NCBI RefSeq assembly: GCF_946478785.1
Contig: NZ_CAMLDD010000017.1
Coordinates: 1-64,000, forward strand
Origin: an uncultured Flavobacterium sp.
GTDB lineage: Bacteria > Bacteroidota > Bacteroidia > Flavobacteriales > Flavobacteriaceae
Length of the DNA stretch: 64,000 nt
Direction: 5' to 3'
Below are positions 8,822 through 17,045 of this stretch, one piece after another. Each line of letters begins with the position of its first letter. The stretch's first letter is position 1. Made by a program: the position numbers and the translations under genes. The notes under the pieces are model-generated. The model was not told where the DNA came from and did not search any database. It saw only the letters and a list, made by a program, of their open reading frames with translations.

Positions 8822-9514
8822 TTGAGAAACATTACCATTGCTATTGACGGCTTTTCATCAACCGGGAAAAGCACTTTAGCAAAACAATTGGCCAAGGAAC
8901 TTGCTTATGTTTACGTAGACACTGGAGCAATGTACCGGGCAGTTGCTTTTTTTGCAATGAATAATAACTTTATTAAAGCCGATTTTTTTGATAAAAAAGC
9001 CCTAATTGATTCACTTCCTAAAATTCAATTAGAATTTAGATACAATGCTGATTTAGGTTTTGCAGAAATGTACATGAATGGAGAAAATGTTGAAAAACAA
9101 ATCCGCACAATAGAAGTTTCCAGTTTTGTGAGTAAGGTTGCCGAGGTTTCTGAAGTTCGTTCAAAATTAGTAGAACAACAACAGGAAATGGGGACTAATA
9201 AGGCTATCGTAATGGATGGAAGAGATATTGGAACCGTAGTTTTTCCAACTGCTGAACTTAAAATTTTTATGACGGCCAGTGCAGAAACCCGTGCACAAAG
9301 ACGTTTTGATGAATTACAGCAAAAAGGTGACAATGTATCTTATGAAGATGTTTTAAAAAACGTGGTCGAAAGAGATTACATAGATACACACCGTGAAGAT
9401 TCACCTTTGGTAATAGCTGATGATGCCATTGAGATTGACAATTCTTATTTAAACAAGGAAGAACAATTTGCTGTTGTTTTAGAATTGGTAAATGACGTTG
9501 TTAAAACTTCTTAA
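8822..9514 (+). CDS. cmk: (d)CMP kinase
   Basis: A 230-residue kinase phosphorylating CMP and dCMP with ATP. It has the P-loop GFSSTGKST at 10-18, the DTGAMYRA nucleotide-binding signature at 33-40, the VMDGRDIGTVVFP motif near 134-146 and the LID region RAQRRFDEL. The start codon is TTG: no upstream ATG exists in frame, and the usual beginning of the family (M-x-x-ITIAIDG) starts exactly here. It is the last gene of the porQ cluster; the nucleoside permease downstream has its own spacing. Confidence 0.95.
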   Translation: MRNITIAIDGFSSTGKSTLAKQLAKELAYVYVDTGAMYRAVAFFAMNNNFIKADFFDKKALIDSLPKIQLEFRYNADLGFAEMYMNGENVEKQIRTIEVSSFVSKVAEVSEVRSKLVEQQQEMGTNKAIVMDGRDIGTVVFPTAELKIFMTASAETRAQRRFDELQQKGDNVSYEDVLKNVVERDYIDTHREDSPLVIADDAIEIDNSYLNKEEQFAVVLELVNDVVKTS

Positions 9515-9580
9515 TTCTTTGTAGATTTCATTTTTAATGGTAGTTTTACCGCTTCATTTTATTTAAAGACAAATACTATT

Positions 9581-10843
9581 ATGAATATAAAACTAAGGCT
9601 TACAATCATGAATTTTTTCCAGTTTTTTGTATGGGGAATATGGTTGATTTCATTAGGTGGATATATGGGGCAGGTTTTTGGGCCTTTAGAAGGAAGTAGT
9701 ATTGGTTTGTCTATAGGCAGAACATATGGTTCAATGGGTTGGGCTAGTTTATTTATGCCTGCTTTGCTTGGTATCATTGCTGATAAATATTTTAGTGCGC
9801 AAAAGGTTTTGGGTATTTCACATATAATTGCAGGAATTGCAATATACTTTGCAACAAGAGCCACTAATTCAACTGAAATGTATTGGGTTATTTTTGCAAC
9901 TAGTTGTTTTTATATGCCAACAATCGCATTAAATAATTCTGTAAGTTATGCTGTTTTGAATAAATATAATTTTGATGTTCAAAAAACATTTACTCCAATT
10001 CGTGTATGGGGAACGGTAGGTTTTGTAATAGCAATGTGGGTGACAGATTTAACAGATTGGAAATCAAATACACTTCAATTTGTTTTTGCTTCTGTTTCTA
10101 TGATTATTACAGGCGTTTTTTGTTTCACTCTGCCAGATGTTCCTGCAGAAAACAAGAATAGCAATCAATCGCTGACAAGTAAATTTGGCTTAGATAGTTT
10201 TGTACTTTTTAAGCAGAAAAAAATGGCTATATTTTTTGTTTTTGCAATGCTTTTAGGTGCTGCATTACAAATTACGAATATGTTTGGAGATACATTTATA
10301 AGAGATTTTGGTTCTAATCCTGAATATAAAGGAACTTTTGGAGTTGAACATTCTGTTTTTATTATTTCATTATCTCAAATTTCAGAAACACTTTTTATTT
10401 TAACAATTCCTTTTTTCTTAAAGCGATTCGGAATCAAACAAGTTATGATTTTCAGCATGATTGCATGGGTTTTACGTTTTGCCTTATTCGGAATTGGAAA
10501 TCCCGGCTCAGGAGTTATCTTCCTTGTATTGTCAATGATAGTATACGGAATGGCATTTGACTTTTTTAATATTTCCGGCTCACTATTTGTTGAAAAAGAA
10601 ACAAATAGCAAAATCAGGTCAAGTGCTCAGGGACTTTTTATGTTAATGACTAATGGGATAGGAGCCATAATTGGCGGTGAGTTGGCAGGACGAACAGTAA
10701 GTTATTTTACAATTGGTAATAAAATTCAATGGTCAAATGTTTGGTTTTCATTTGCAGCTTATGCATTTGTTATTACAATTGCTTTTGCAATTTTATTTAA
10801 ATATAAGCACGATCCAAAGGAGTTAGAAAATTTAGAGCATTAA
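9581..10843 (+). CDS. Nucleoside:H+ symporter family (MFS) permease
   Basis: A 420-residue transporter with about twelve hydrophobic helices. The N-terminal MNFFQFFVWGIWLISLGGYM and the central PIRVWGTVGFVIAMW are typical of the NupG/NHS branch of the major facilitator superfamily. The family moves nucleosides with protons across the inner membrane; the exact substrate cannot be read from the sequence. It follows cmk, a pyrimidine nucleotide enzyme, by 66 nt, which fits nucleoside salvage. A terminator hairpin follows the gene. Confidence 0.82.
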   Translation: MNIKLRLTIMNFFQFFVWGIWLISLGGYMGQVFGPLEGSSIGLSIGRTYGSMGWASLFMPALLGIIADKYFSAQKVLGISHIIAGIAIYFATRATNSTEMYWVIFATSCFYMPTIALNNSVSYAVLNKYNFDVQKTFTPIRVWGTVGFVIAMWVTDLTDWKSNTLQFVFASVSMIITGVFCFTLPDVPAENKNSNQSLTSKFGLDSFVLFKQKKMAIFFVFAMLLGAALQITNMFGDTFIRDFGSNPEYKGTFGVEHSVFIISLSQISETLFILTIPFFLKRFGIKQVMIFSMIAWVLRFALFGIGNPGSGVIFLVLSMIVYGMAFDFFNISGSLFVEKETNSKIRSSAQGLFMLMTNGIGAIIGGELAGRTVSYFTIGNKIQWSNVWFSFAAYAFVITIAFAILFKYKHDPKELENLEH

Positions 10844-10865
10844 TTTAAAATTTTAGAGATATAAA

Positions 10866-10900
10866 AAATAATCCCACCATAACAGGCGGGATTATTTTGT
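10866..10900. terminator. Terminator between convergent genes
   Basis: AATAATCCCACC and GGCGGGATTATT form a stem of about 12 bp with one mismatch and a 6-nt loop, followed by TTTTG. A run of A residues precedes it, giving a T run on the other strand. It serves the permease on plus and the NTF2-like gene on minus. Confidence 0.75.
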
Positions 10901-10916
10901 AGATTAAAGTATATTT

Positions 10917-11387
10917 TTATTTAGACTCTTGAAACTTCTTAAGTGAAAGTAAAGCTTGTTGTTTTATTTTATTCTGAAAAAAGCCTGTCCAGCCTAATAA
11001 ATATCCTGTAATTCCGAAAGCTTGTTTTGACCATTTCCAGACATCAAAATTATCGGTGTGTTTAATAATCAATCCATCCTGAAAAAGAAATTCAGCAGAA
11101 ACTCTATTGGTTACTTTTCTGTTAGTTTTGCTAAAGTTATAAGTAGCTATCCAACGTGCAGATCCTGAAAATTCATCAGCTTTTATATCTGAGAATTCAA
11201 TTTTGATATTTCCTTTGCTTTTTAAAATCAGCATTTCCCACATTTTATAAACCTGATTTTCTTTTAAAAGACCAAAAACAGGATCTACAAAATGAATTTT
11301 AGGATGATAGCATTCATTCATCGTTTTGACGTCAGCGTTCGCAAAAGCAGTATAAAATTTAGCAATTAAATTTTCGTTAGGATTCAT
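10917..11387 (-). CDS. NTF2-like (SnoaL-type) protein
   Basis: A 156-residue cytoplasmic protein without signal peptide. The pattern NLIAKFYTAFANADVKTMNE followed by HPKIHFVDPVFGLL is typical of the nuclear-transport-factor-2-like fold, with a conserved start helix and a pocket-lining acidic/His pair. The strands ARWIATYNFSKTNRKVTN and ISAEFLF-like segments complete the cone. Such proteins bind or convert small molecules; no ligand can be inferred. It is the last gene of a minus-strand run starting at 13834. Confidence 0.82.
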   Translation of the reverse strand: MNPNENLIAKFYTAFANADVKTMNECYHPKIHFVDPVFGLLKENQVYKMWEMLILKSKGNIKIEFSDIKADEFSGSARWIATYNFSKTNRKVTNRVSAEFLFQDGLIIKHTDNFDVWKWSKQAFGITGYLLGWTGFFQNKIKQQALLSLKKFQESK

Positions 11388-11437
11388 TTTAAAAAAATTA
11401 GACTATAAAAGTAAGATTATTTTTGGTTAAACAATTT

Positions 11438-11968
11438 TTATAGAAGACTAATTGAAGCAGCTGTATCAAAAGTTTTTTTAGATTTGTCAAAAGCAGTCGA
11501 AAAATAACTTTTTCTGTTTATTGCTGTGAAATAACCGGTTTGGTTTCCAAATGCATTAGAACTGTCCGTAATTATGAATCTAATTGCATGAATATCAGTT
11601 TTTTTTAATTTTAAAAACTCAGCTGGTGTAAAGTAATAATAGGAAGTAGTTCTTCCTTCTTCAGTTTCTTTAGTGTTTTTATCCGTGCAGGCAATTACAT
11701 CAGCATTAACTAAATCAACATAAACGCCTCCTGAAATTCTCGCCTTATCATTTGCCGTAGCGATTGTTAATTTTAAAATTCCGCCTTTATCAGTTTTTGC
11801 GATCTGAACATCAACTTCACCTGTAAGAATATATTTTTCACAAATAAAAGTATAATTTTCAGTTGCCGGAAATAGTTTTGACCCTTTAATGCTTATCGTT
11901 TGCTGCGCATTGGCAAATGATGAAATCAAAAGAAACAAAAAGAAGGATAATTTAAAATTCATGCTCAT
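11438..11968 (-). CDS. Exported protein of unknown function
   Basis: 176 residues beginning with a clear signal peptide (FKLSFFLFLLISSFANAQ). The mature part looks beta-rich, with repeated polar strands such as KGSKLFPATENYTFIC and VDVQIAKTDKGGILKLTI, and contains two cysteines. I do not recognise a family. It lies 7 nt downstream of the lipoprotein gene, so both are probably in one transcript. Translation may start at Met1 or Met3; Met3 gives the more usual signal peptide. Confidence 0.7.
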   Translation of the reverse strand: MSMNFKLSFFLFLLISSFANAQQTISIKGSKLFPATENYTFICEKYILTGEVDVQIAKTDKGGILKLTIATANDKARISGGVYVDLVNADVIACTDKNTKETEEGRTTSYYYFTPAEFLKLKKTDIHAIRFIITDSSNAFGNQTGYFTAINRKSYFSTAFDKSKKTFDTAASISLL

Positions 11969-11975
11969 TAGGATA

Positions 11976-12455
11976 TTATTCTATTATTTTAGAGTCAAAT
12001 TTTTCATCCCAGTCCATTGATTTTATGGCAGAAACCAAATTTTCCTCATTTACAAAAACACGAAGTTCTTTATTAGCTACCTTTTTTGTGTACAAAGCAT
12101 GATAGCGGTAAATAGTTTCCTGTTTGGTTTTGTAAACTCCATCTAATTTCAAATCAATAAAACTTCCGTAATATTGTCTAAATCTTAAACAAGTTTTGGT
12201 TAAACGCTCTTCAGTAGTGTTTTCCATCACTGATTTTGTTACTTCAGTTTCATCAAAAGGCTTAAACTTTGATGTATTGCATGTTTCAAGAACTCTTTTT
12301 CCTAAAGAATAGGCTTTGTTTTCCTGATTTGAATTTACTTCAGCAGCCGAAACTTTCTTAATTTTTATATCTTCAGTATTTCTGCTGACTGTTTTAGATT
12401 TACAACCTATTAACAGCAACAAACATATAATCAATCCTGCTTTCTTCATAATCAT
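11976..12455 (-). CDS. Putative lipoprotein of unknown function
   Basis: 159 residues with a lipoprotein signal (KKAGLIICLLLLIGC followed by KSK), placing it in the envelope. The mature part is charged and contains TEERLTKTCLRFRQYYGSF and a closing segment AIKSMDWDEKFDSKI; it suggests a small alpha/beta domain like the DUF3887 group, but I cannot confirm this. It begins at the base next to the stop codon of the M23 peptidase gene, which indicates translational coupling. Start codon choice lies between Met1 and Met3. Confidence 0.7.
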   Translation of the reverse strand: MIMKKAGLIICLLLLIGCKSKTVSRNTEDIKIKKVSAAEVNSNQENKAYSLGKRVLETCNTSKFKPFDETEVTKSVMENTTEERLTKTCLRFRQYYGSFIDLKLDGVYKTKQETIYRYHALYTKKVANKELRVFVNEENLVSAIKSMDWDEKFDSKIIE

Positions 12456-13133
12456 TTATGTTATTTTTAATAATAAATTTGGATCGGGGCAGTTTTCTAT
12501 ATAAAAATTTACATCTTTTGTGTTACAGACCCCGGGATAATCTCCCCAATAATTTTCTATGTTTTTAATAATTTGAAAGTGTAAATGTGGTGCATAATCT
12601 CCGTTAACTTCTGAATCTCCAATCTTTGCCAGATATTCTCCTTTTTTAAAAAAATCACCAACATTAATACCTTCTATACTTTCTAACGATAAATGCCCAT
12701 ATAAAGTATAGAATTTTTGACTTTCTATTTCATGTTCCAAAATTATAGTGGGGCCGTAATCGCCTAAACCAATATTGTTTTTGAAACTATGTATCTTTCC
12801 ATCAAGAGCCGCCAAAACAGCAGTGCCGGCTTTTATCCATAAATCAAGTCCAATATGAATGTTGCGTTCAGAAATCTGATCGTTTTTAAAAATAGGACTT
12901 CGCTGATATAAAGTCCGACCTTCAATATAACCGCCAAAGGCTACCTGAGCGTTATTGGTTTTTAAATAAGTGTTAATATATTTCTCAAAATCGATTGAAT
13001 TTCCAGTTTTATAGACATCTAAATCCTGATTATTGATAGATAAATCTAAAGCGATATATTTAGAATAATCAATAGTTGAATCGATAACTTTCGATTTAGG
13101 CATATTTTTTAATATAGAGGCAAGAGTTTTCAT
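12456..13133 (-). CDS. M23 family (LytM-like) metallopeptidase
   Basis: 225 residues containing a LytM/M23 domain: HIGLDLWIKAGTAVLAALDG (first His-x3-Asp ligand pair) at about 92-111, LYGHLSLESI at about 149, and the HLHF ligand motif near 184 in APHLHFQII. Such enzymes cut peptidoglycan crosslinks. No signal peptide or membrane helix is visible, which is odd for a cell-wall enzyme; either it acts otherwise or the true start is not recognised. It sits 8 nt after the spermidine-synthase-like gene in the same direction. Confidence 0.85.
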   Translation of the reverse strand: MKTLASILKNMPKSKVIDSTIDYSKYIALDLSINNQDLDVYKTGNSIDFEKYINTYLKTNNAQVAFGGYIEGRTLYQRSPIFKNDQISERNIHIGLDLWIKAGTAVLAALDGKIHSFKNNIGLGDYGPTIILEHEIESQKFYTLYGHLSLESIEGINVGDFFKKGEYLAKIGDSEVNGDYAPHLHFQIIKNIENYWGDYPGVCNTKDVNFYIENCPDPNLLLKIT

Positions 13134-13141
13134 AAACTGGA

Positions 13142-13834
13142 TCAGGCAACTTTTTCAATAATAATTAACTCATTATGATGCTCTACACGGGGCAGCATTT
13201 TAGTAGAATATATTTTAGGATTAATTTCCGAAATATATTTGCGATTTCTAATATTATGTTCTTCATTAAGAATCATTGTATTAAAAAGGACAAAACCCTG
13301 ATTTTTTAATATAGAACAGACTCTTTCACTGAAAAAACGTTCAAATAAAAAGTTAGGCATATTGGTATCCTCAAAAATATCAATGATGATCAGATCATAC
13401 TGGGTTTTAGTTTTTAAAACAAATTCAAAGGCATCATCAATAATAATTTCCAATTGCTTAATTTTAGAAAGATGAAAATATTCATTTGCAATCTGAATCA
13501 TATCTGCATCAATTTCGACTCCTGTTATTTTACCTTTAAATTCAATTTCATCAACCAGAGTTTTTATAACACTTCCTCCGGCAACCCCTAAAACCAATAT
13601 ATGGTTCATTTTCCGGATAGTTTTAAAGCCAATGTTTTTTAAGCCATACCTTAATATACGTTGTAAACTTCCGTAAGAGTAATTTGTGTTTTCCGAATCT
13701 AAAACCAACTGACCATTTGCCCAGGTTATTTCAATCATTTTACTGCGAATCGATTTTTTTTTAAATATTTTTATTGGAATTAAATAACTAAATATTCTCC
13801 GAATCATTTTTGCGCTTTTACCCAAATTTAGCAT
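13142..13834 (-). CDS. Spermidine synthase-like methyltransferase-fold protein
   Basis: 230 residues with the Rossmann core of the spermidine synthase family: HILVLGVAGGSVIKTLVDE at about 79-97 (nucleotide loop), GVEIDADMIQIANEYF (acidic residue binding the cosubstrate), IIDDAFEFV and DLIIIDIFEDTNMP. The N-terminal tetramerisation strand domain of true SpeE is short here, so the substrate may not be putrescine. It is the first gene of the minus-strand run and diverges from the acyltransferase gene 35 bp away. Confidence 0.75.
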   Translation of the reverse strand: MLNLGKSAKMIRRIFSYLIPIKIFKKKSIRSKMIEITWANGQLVLDSENTNYSYGSLQRILRYGLKNIGFKTIRKMNHILVLGVAGGSVIKTLVDEIEFKGKITGVEIDADMIQIANEYFHLSKIKQLEIIIDDAFEFVLKTKTQYDLIIIDIFEDTNMPNFLFERFFSERVCSILKNQGFVLFNTMILNEEHNIRNRKYISEINPKIYSTKMLPRVEHHNELIIIEKVA

Positions 13835-13869
13835 TATTTTTTTTTATTTTGTGCGAAATATTTATTTAA

Positions 13870-14421
13870 ATGAAGAAACAATTCTATAAATTCCTTTTTT
13901 TTAAGCTAATGGGTTGGAAAATAGTTGGGATTGAGAATGCAGCTGTAAAAAAATGTGTGATGATGGTAATGCCACATACGAGCAACCATGATTTTTATCT
14001 TGGAATTTTTACAAGAGGGATATCAGGTTTAGAAATGAATTGGGTAGGAAAGAAGGAATTATTTAAATTTCCCTTTGGTTATTATTTTAGAAGTGTGGGA
14101 GGTGAGCCTTTGGACCGTACAGGAGGCCTCAATAAAGTGGATGCAATTGCTTCTATTTTTGAAAGAAAAGAAATTTTTCGATTAGCGGTTGCTCCCGAAG
14201 GAACCCGCAAAAAAATAGCAGAAATCAGGACTGGTTTTTATTACATCGCACTTAAGGCAAATGTGCCGATTATTCCTGTTGCCTTCGATTGGGGTAAAAA
14301 AGAAGTTAATTTTGGAAAAGCATTAGTCCCAACAGGAGATTATGAAAACGATTTGCAAATACTAAGAAATCACTACAAGAATGTTTCAGGTAAAATTTTA
14401 ATAAATGGTTTTAAACTGTAG
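13870..14421 (+). CDS. 1-acyl-glycerol-3-phosphate acyltransferase-like protein
   Basis: 183 residues, a short PlsC-type acyltransferase. The catalytic HX4D motif is HTSNHD at about 36-41, and the acceptor-site motif APEGTRK lies near 112. The domain continues to VPIIPVAFDWGKK. It is shorter than PlsC proper and resembles the compact family common in Bacteroidota. It probably acylates a lipid precursor at the inner membrane; the substrate is not evident. Confidence 0.85.
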   Translation: MKKQFYKFLFFKLMGWKIVGIENAAVKKCVMMVMPHTSNHDFYLGIFTRGISGLEMNWVGKKELFKFPFGYYFRSVGGEPLDRTGGLNKVDAIASIFERKEIFRLAVAPEGTRKKIAEIRTGFYYIALKANVPIIPVAFDWGKKEVNFGKALVPTGDYENDLQILRNHYKNVSGKILINGFKL

Positions 14422-14471
14422 TTTTCATTTTAGAGATTAATTCATGAATAAAAATATATTGAATTTTGAAT

Positions 14472-14948
14472 TTAAGGAATATATGTTTTAAACCTTCCGT
14501 TTTTGTAAAAGAATATTATTTTTTCAATTTCATTTTCTTCTGAATCCGGATTTGAGTTTTTCAGGCCTGCATTTTTTTGTGAATGCATTTTTTCTACTTT
14601 TTGATCCGGATTATTAATTTTCAATAAACTTTCTGAACCAAAGTTTTCATCAGAAACAGGAGGGATTACTTTTGTTATTTCGGTAGTGACTTCTTTGCTT
14701 AAATTTACATTTTCTTCATTACTTTTTAGAAAATTACCTTTCCCAATTAAAATCCAATATAAATCAATTTCAGGAAAAACTTCCAGAATTTTCAATACAA
14801 AATCCAAACTGGGTTTATTTCTTCCAGACAAAAGGTGAGACATGCCTGAACGCTGAACGCCAATTTTATCTGCAAAAGATGAAGCGTTTAAGCCATAATA
14901 TTCTAGCATAAGCTCAAGCCTTTTTACAAAATCATCGATGTTTACCAT
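14472..14948 (-). CDS. XRE-family helix-turn-helix regulator
   Basis: 158 residues. An N-terminal Cro/C1-type DNA-binding domain spans about 5-62 (LNASSFADKIGVQRSGMSHL, then SGRNKPSLDFVLKI). This is followed by WILIGKG, a phrase common at the end of this domain in Bacteroidota regulators, and by a disordered, polar tail of about 80 residues rich in Asn, Ser and Glu. No ligand domain is visible. The target is unknown; the M14 peptidase gene is divergent across a 300-nt spacer. Confidence 0.87.
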   Translation of the reverse strand: MVNIDDFVKRLELMLEYYGLNASSFADKIGVQRSGMSHLLSGRNKPSLDFVLKILEVFPEIDLYWILIGKGNFLKSNEENVNLSKEVTTEITKVIPPVSDENFGSESLLKINNPDQKVEKMHSQKNAGLKNSNPDSEENEIEKIIFFYKNGRFKTYIP

Positions 14949-15221
14949 TGTAAATTAAATTTTAAATCAGAGTCCTTACAAAAGTAAATAAAAGAAGTGT
15001 TGTGACCTATTTATTGTTCTTAAATTGAGTTTAAAGCATTTTTATTTTTAATTTAAAACTATAAGTAATACATCTTAAATTATTAGTTTTTAGTATTTTA
15101 CTTTATTTTTTAACATGAATATAATATACTGGTTAAAAGTTCAAAAAAGGAACGAAAATTTGTTTACAATTATAAATTATTGATTAATTATTTTGTTTAC
15201 AAATGTGAATGTAAAGATGTT

Positions 15222-15229
15222 TAGTTTTG
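15222..15229 (+). promoter_or_regulatory. -7 box (TAGTTTTG) of the M14 peptidase gene
   Basis: TAGTTTTG is an exact TAnnTTTG match, 19 nt before the ATG at 15249. The nearest upstream TTG (15193-15195) is 26 nt away, further than usual. The remaining divergent spacer from 14949 is AT-rich, and I see no hairpin or repeat in it. Confidence 0.5.
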
Positions 15230-15248
15230 TAAAATAAATTAAAAGACA

Positions 15249-16403
15249 ATGAATTTAGAGGAATTATTTAATCAAAACAAAGAAGAATCTATTGAAGGGC
15301 GTTACCTTACACTGGAACATATCCAACCCTTATTAGACAGAATTAATACCGATGGTCAGGTGAAGATTATCGGAAAGTCAGTTCTGGACAAACCTATATA
15401 TAGTTATGAAATTGGTTCAGGAGAAACTCGGATTTATCTATGGTCTCAAATGCACGGAAATGAAAGCACAACCACTAAAGCATTATTCGATTTTATTAAT
15501 GTATTGAATAGTGGCTCTGAATTTGCTGGAAACATGCTTAAAGCTTTTACATTTTATTGTATTCCGATACTAAATCCTGATGGAGCAGCGTTGTATACAC
15601 GTGCAAACGCAAATGAAATTGATTTAAATAGAGATTCACAAGATTTGACACAGCCTGAAAGTAGAGTTTTGCGTGAAGCATTCGAGAATTTCAATCCTCA
15701 TTTTTGTTTTAATCTGCATGATCAGCGTACTATTTTTGGTGCAGGAGAAACTGGAAAGCCGGCAACTGTATCGTTTTTAGCTCCTTCTTATAATGAAGAA
15801 AGGGAAATTAACGAAAACCGATTGAAGGCAATCAATTTAATTGCCGCTATAAATGATGAGCTTCAAAAGTATATTCCAGGCCAGGTTGGCCGATTTGATG
15901 ATTCATTTAATATCAATTGCATAGGCGATACTTTTCAGTATTTAGGAGTGCCGACAATTTTGTTTGAAGCAGGTCATTTTCATAATGATTATTCAAGAGA
16001 GGTCACCAGGAAATTTATATTCTTTTCTCTTGTTACAAGTTTTAAAGTGCTTTTCGAAAACGATATAGTTAATAATAGGATTGTTGATTATTTGAATATT
16101 TCACAAAATAAAGTGGTTTTTTATGATTTTATGTATAAAAATATCAAAATAAATTATGATGGTATCGAAATTATTACGAATTTTGTCGCTCAATACAAAG
16201 AAGAATTGATTGACGGCAAAATTCAATTTAATGCTTATATAGTTACAACGGGGGAATTAGAAAATTACTTTGGACATTATGAATATGATGCAAAAGGAGC
16301 TGAGTACTCAGATGATTTTACCAATTTTCCGAAAACTGACCAAAAAGCAAACTTCTATTTAAATAAAAACGTTAAATTTGTTAACGGATTGATAGAAAGT
16401 TAA
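15249..16403 (+). CDS. M14 family zinc carboxypeptidase
   Basis: 384 residues. The zinc ligands His69 and Glu72 lie in SQMHGNEST, and the third His is in CFNLHDQR near 158. NRDSQDLTQPES around 128-139 provides the substrate-binding Arg region, and a catalytic Glu candidate is in TILFEAGHFHNDY near 245. No signal peptide is seen, so the enzyme probably acts in the cytoplasm, unlike secreted carboxypeptidases. The last 100 residues form an additional domain of unknown role. It is followed by an Lrp-type regulator in the same direction. Confidence 0.88.
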   Translation: MNLEELFNQNKEESIEGRYLTLEHIQPLLDRINTDGQVKIIGKSVLDKPIYSYEIGSGETRIYLWSQMHGNESTTTKALFDFINVLNSGSEFAGNMLKAFTFYCIPILNPDGAALYTRANANEIDLNRDSQDLTQPESRVLREAFENFNPHFCFNLHDQRTIFGAGETGKPATVSFLAPSYNEEREINENRLKAINLIAAINDELQKYIPGQVGRFDDSFNINCIGDTFQYLGVPTILFEAGHFHNDYSREVTRKFIFFSLVTSFKVLFENDIVNNRIVDYLNISQNKVVFYDFMYKNIKINYDGIEIITNFVAQYKEELIDGKIQFNAYIVTTGELENYFGHYEYDAKGAEYSDDFTNFPKTDQKANFYLNKNVKFVNGLIES

Positions 16404-16480
16404 ATTTTATGTGAATTTGTTGTTTTTTATATATATTTTTATACTTTGTAATACACATTAGTAATATTAATTAAAGAATT

Positions 16481-16960
16481 ATGAGTAAATTTCGTTTAGA
16501 TGAAGTAGATCACCAGATTTTAGATATGTTAATAGACAATACGAGAGTTCCGTTTACTGACATTGCAAAAAAATTGTTGATTTCTGCCGGAACTGTACAT
16601 GTCAGAGTAAAAAAAATGGAAGATGCCGGAATAATCATGGGGTCTTCATTAGCCTTGGATTACGATAAATTAGGGTATTCATTTATTGCTTATGTAGGCG
16701 TGTTTCTTAATAATACATCTCAAACTAAATTTGTATTAGAGCGAATTAACCAAATTCCATTTGTAACAGTAGCATCTGTAACTACAGGGAAATTTAATAT
16801 TTTTTGCAAGATTAGAGCTAAAGACACTAAACATGCCAAAGAAGTTATTTTCATGATTGATGATATTGAAGGGGTTTACAGAACTGAAACAATGATTTCA
16901 TTAGAGGAAAGTATTAACGATAAGAAGCGTTTGATGCATACTATTTTCAAAAATATGTAA
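16481..16960 (+). CDS. Lrp/AsnC family transcriptional regulator
   Basis: 159 residues. An N-terminal winged helix-turn-helix (DEVDHQILDMLIDNTRVPFT, AKKLLISAGTVHVRVKKMED) is followed by the RAM ligand-binding domain (FIAYVGVFL, VASVTTGKFNIFCKIRAKD). Such proteins form oligomeric dimers and sense amino acids. A -7-like TATACTTTG with a TTG about 19 nt upstream precedes the gene, so it has its own promoter. It is terminated by a hairpin before ppc. Confidence 0.92.
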   Translation: MSKFRLDEVDHQILDMLIDNTRVPFTDIAKKLLISAGTVHVRVKKMEDAGIIMGSSLALDYDKLGYSFIAYVGVFLNNTSQTKFVLERINQIPFVTVASVTTGKFNIFCKIRAKDTKHAKEVIFMIDDIEGVYRTETMISLEESINDKKRLMHTIFKNM

Positions 16961-16989
16961 TATTTTCTTGAATGCTATATTAACAATAT

Positions 16990-17018
16990 AACCTCAAGTT
17001 TTCTTGGGGTTTTTTTAT
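16990..17018 (+). terminator. Terminator after the Lrp gene
   Basis: AACCTCAAG and CTTGGGGTT form a 9-bp stem with one wobble pair and a 4-nt loop, followed by TTTTTT. Intrinsic terminator in the 85-nt gap before ppc. Confidence 0.85.
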
Positions 17019-17045
17019 GACTAAATAACTAACTAAATAAGGATT

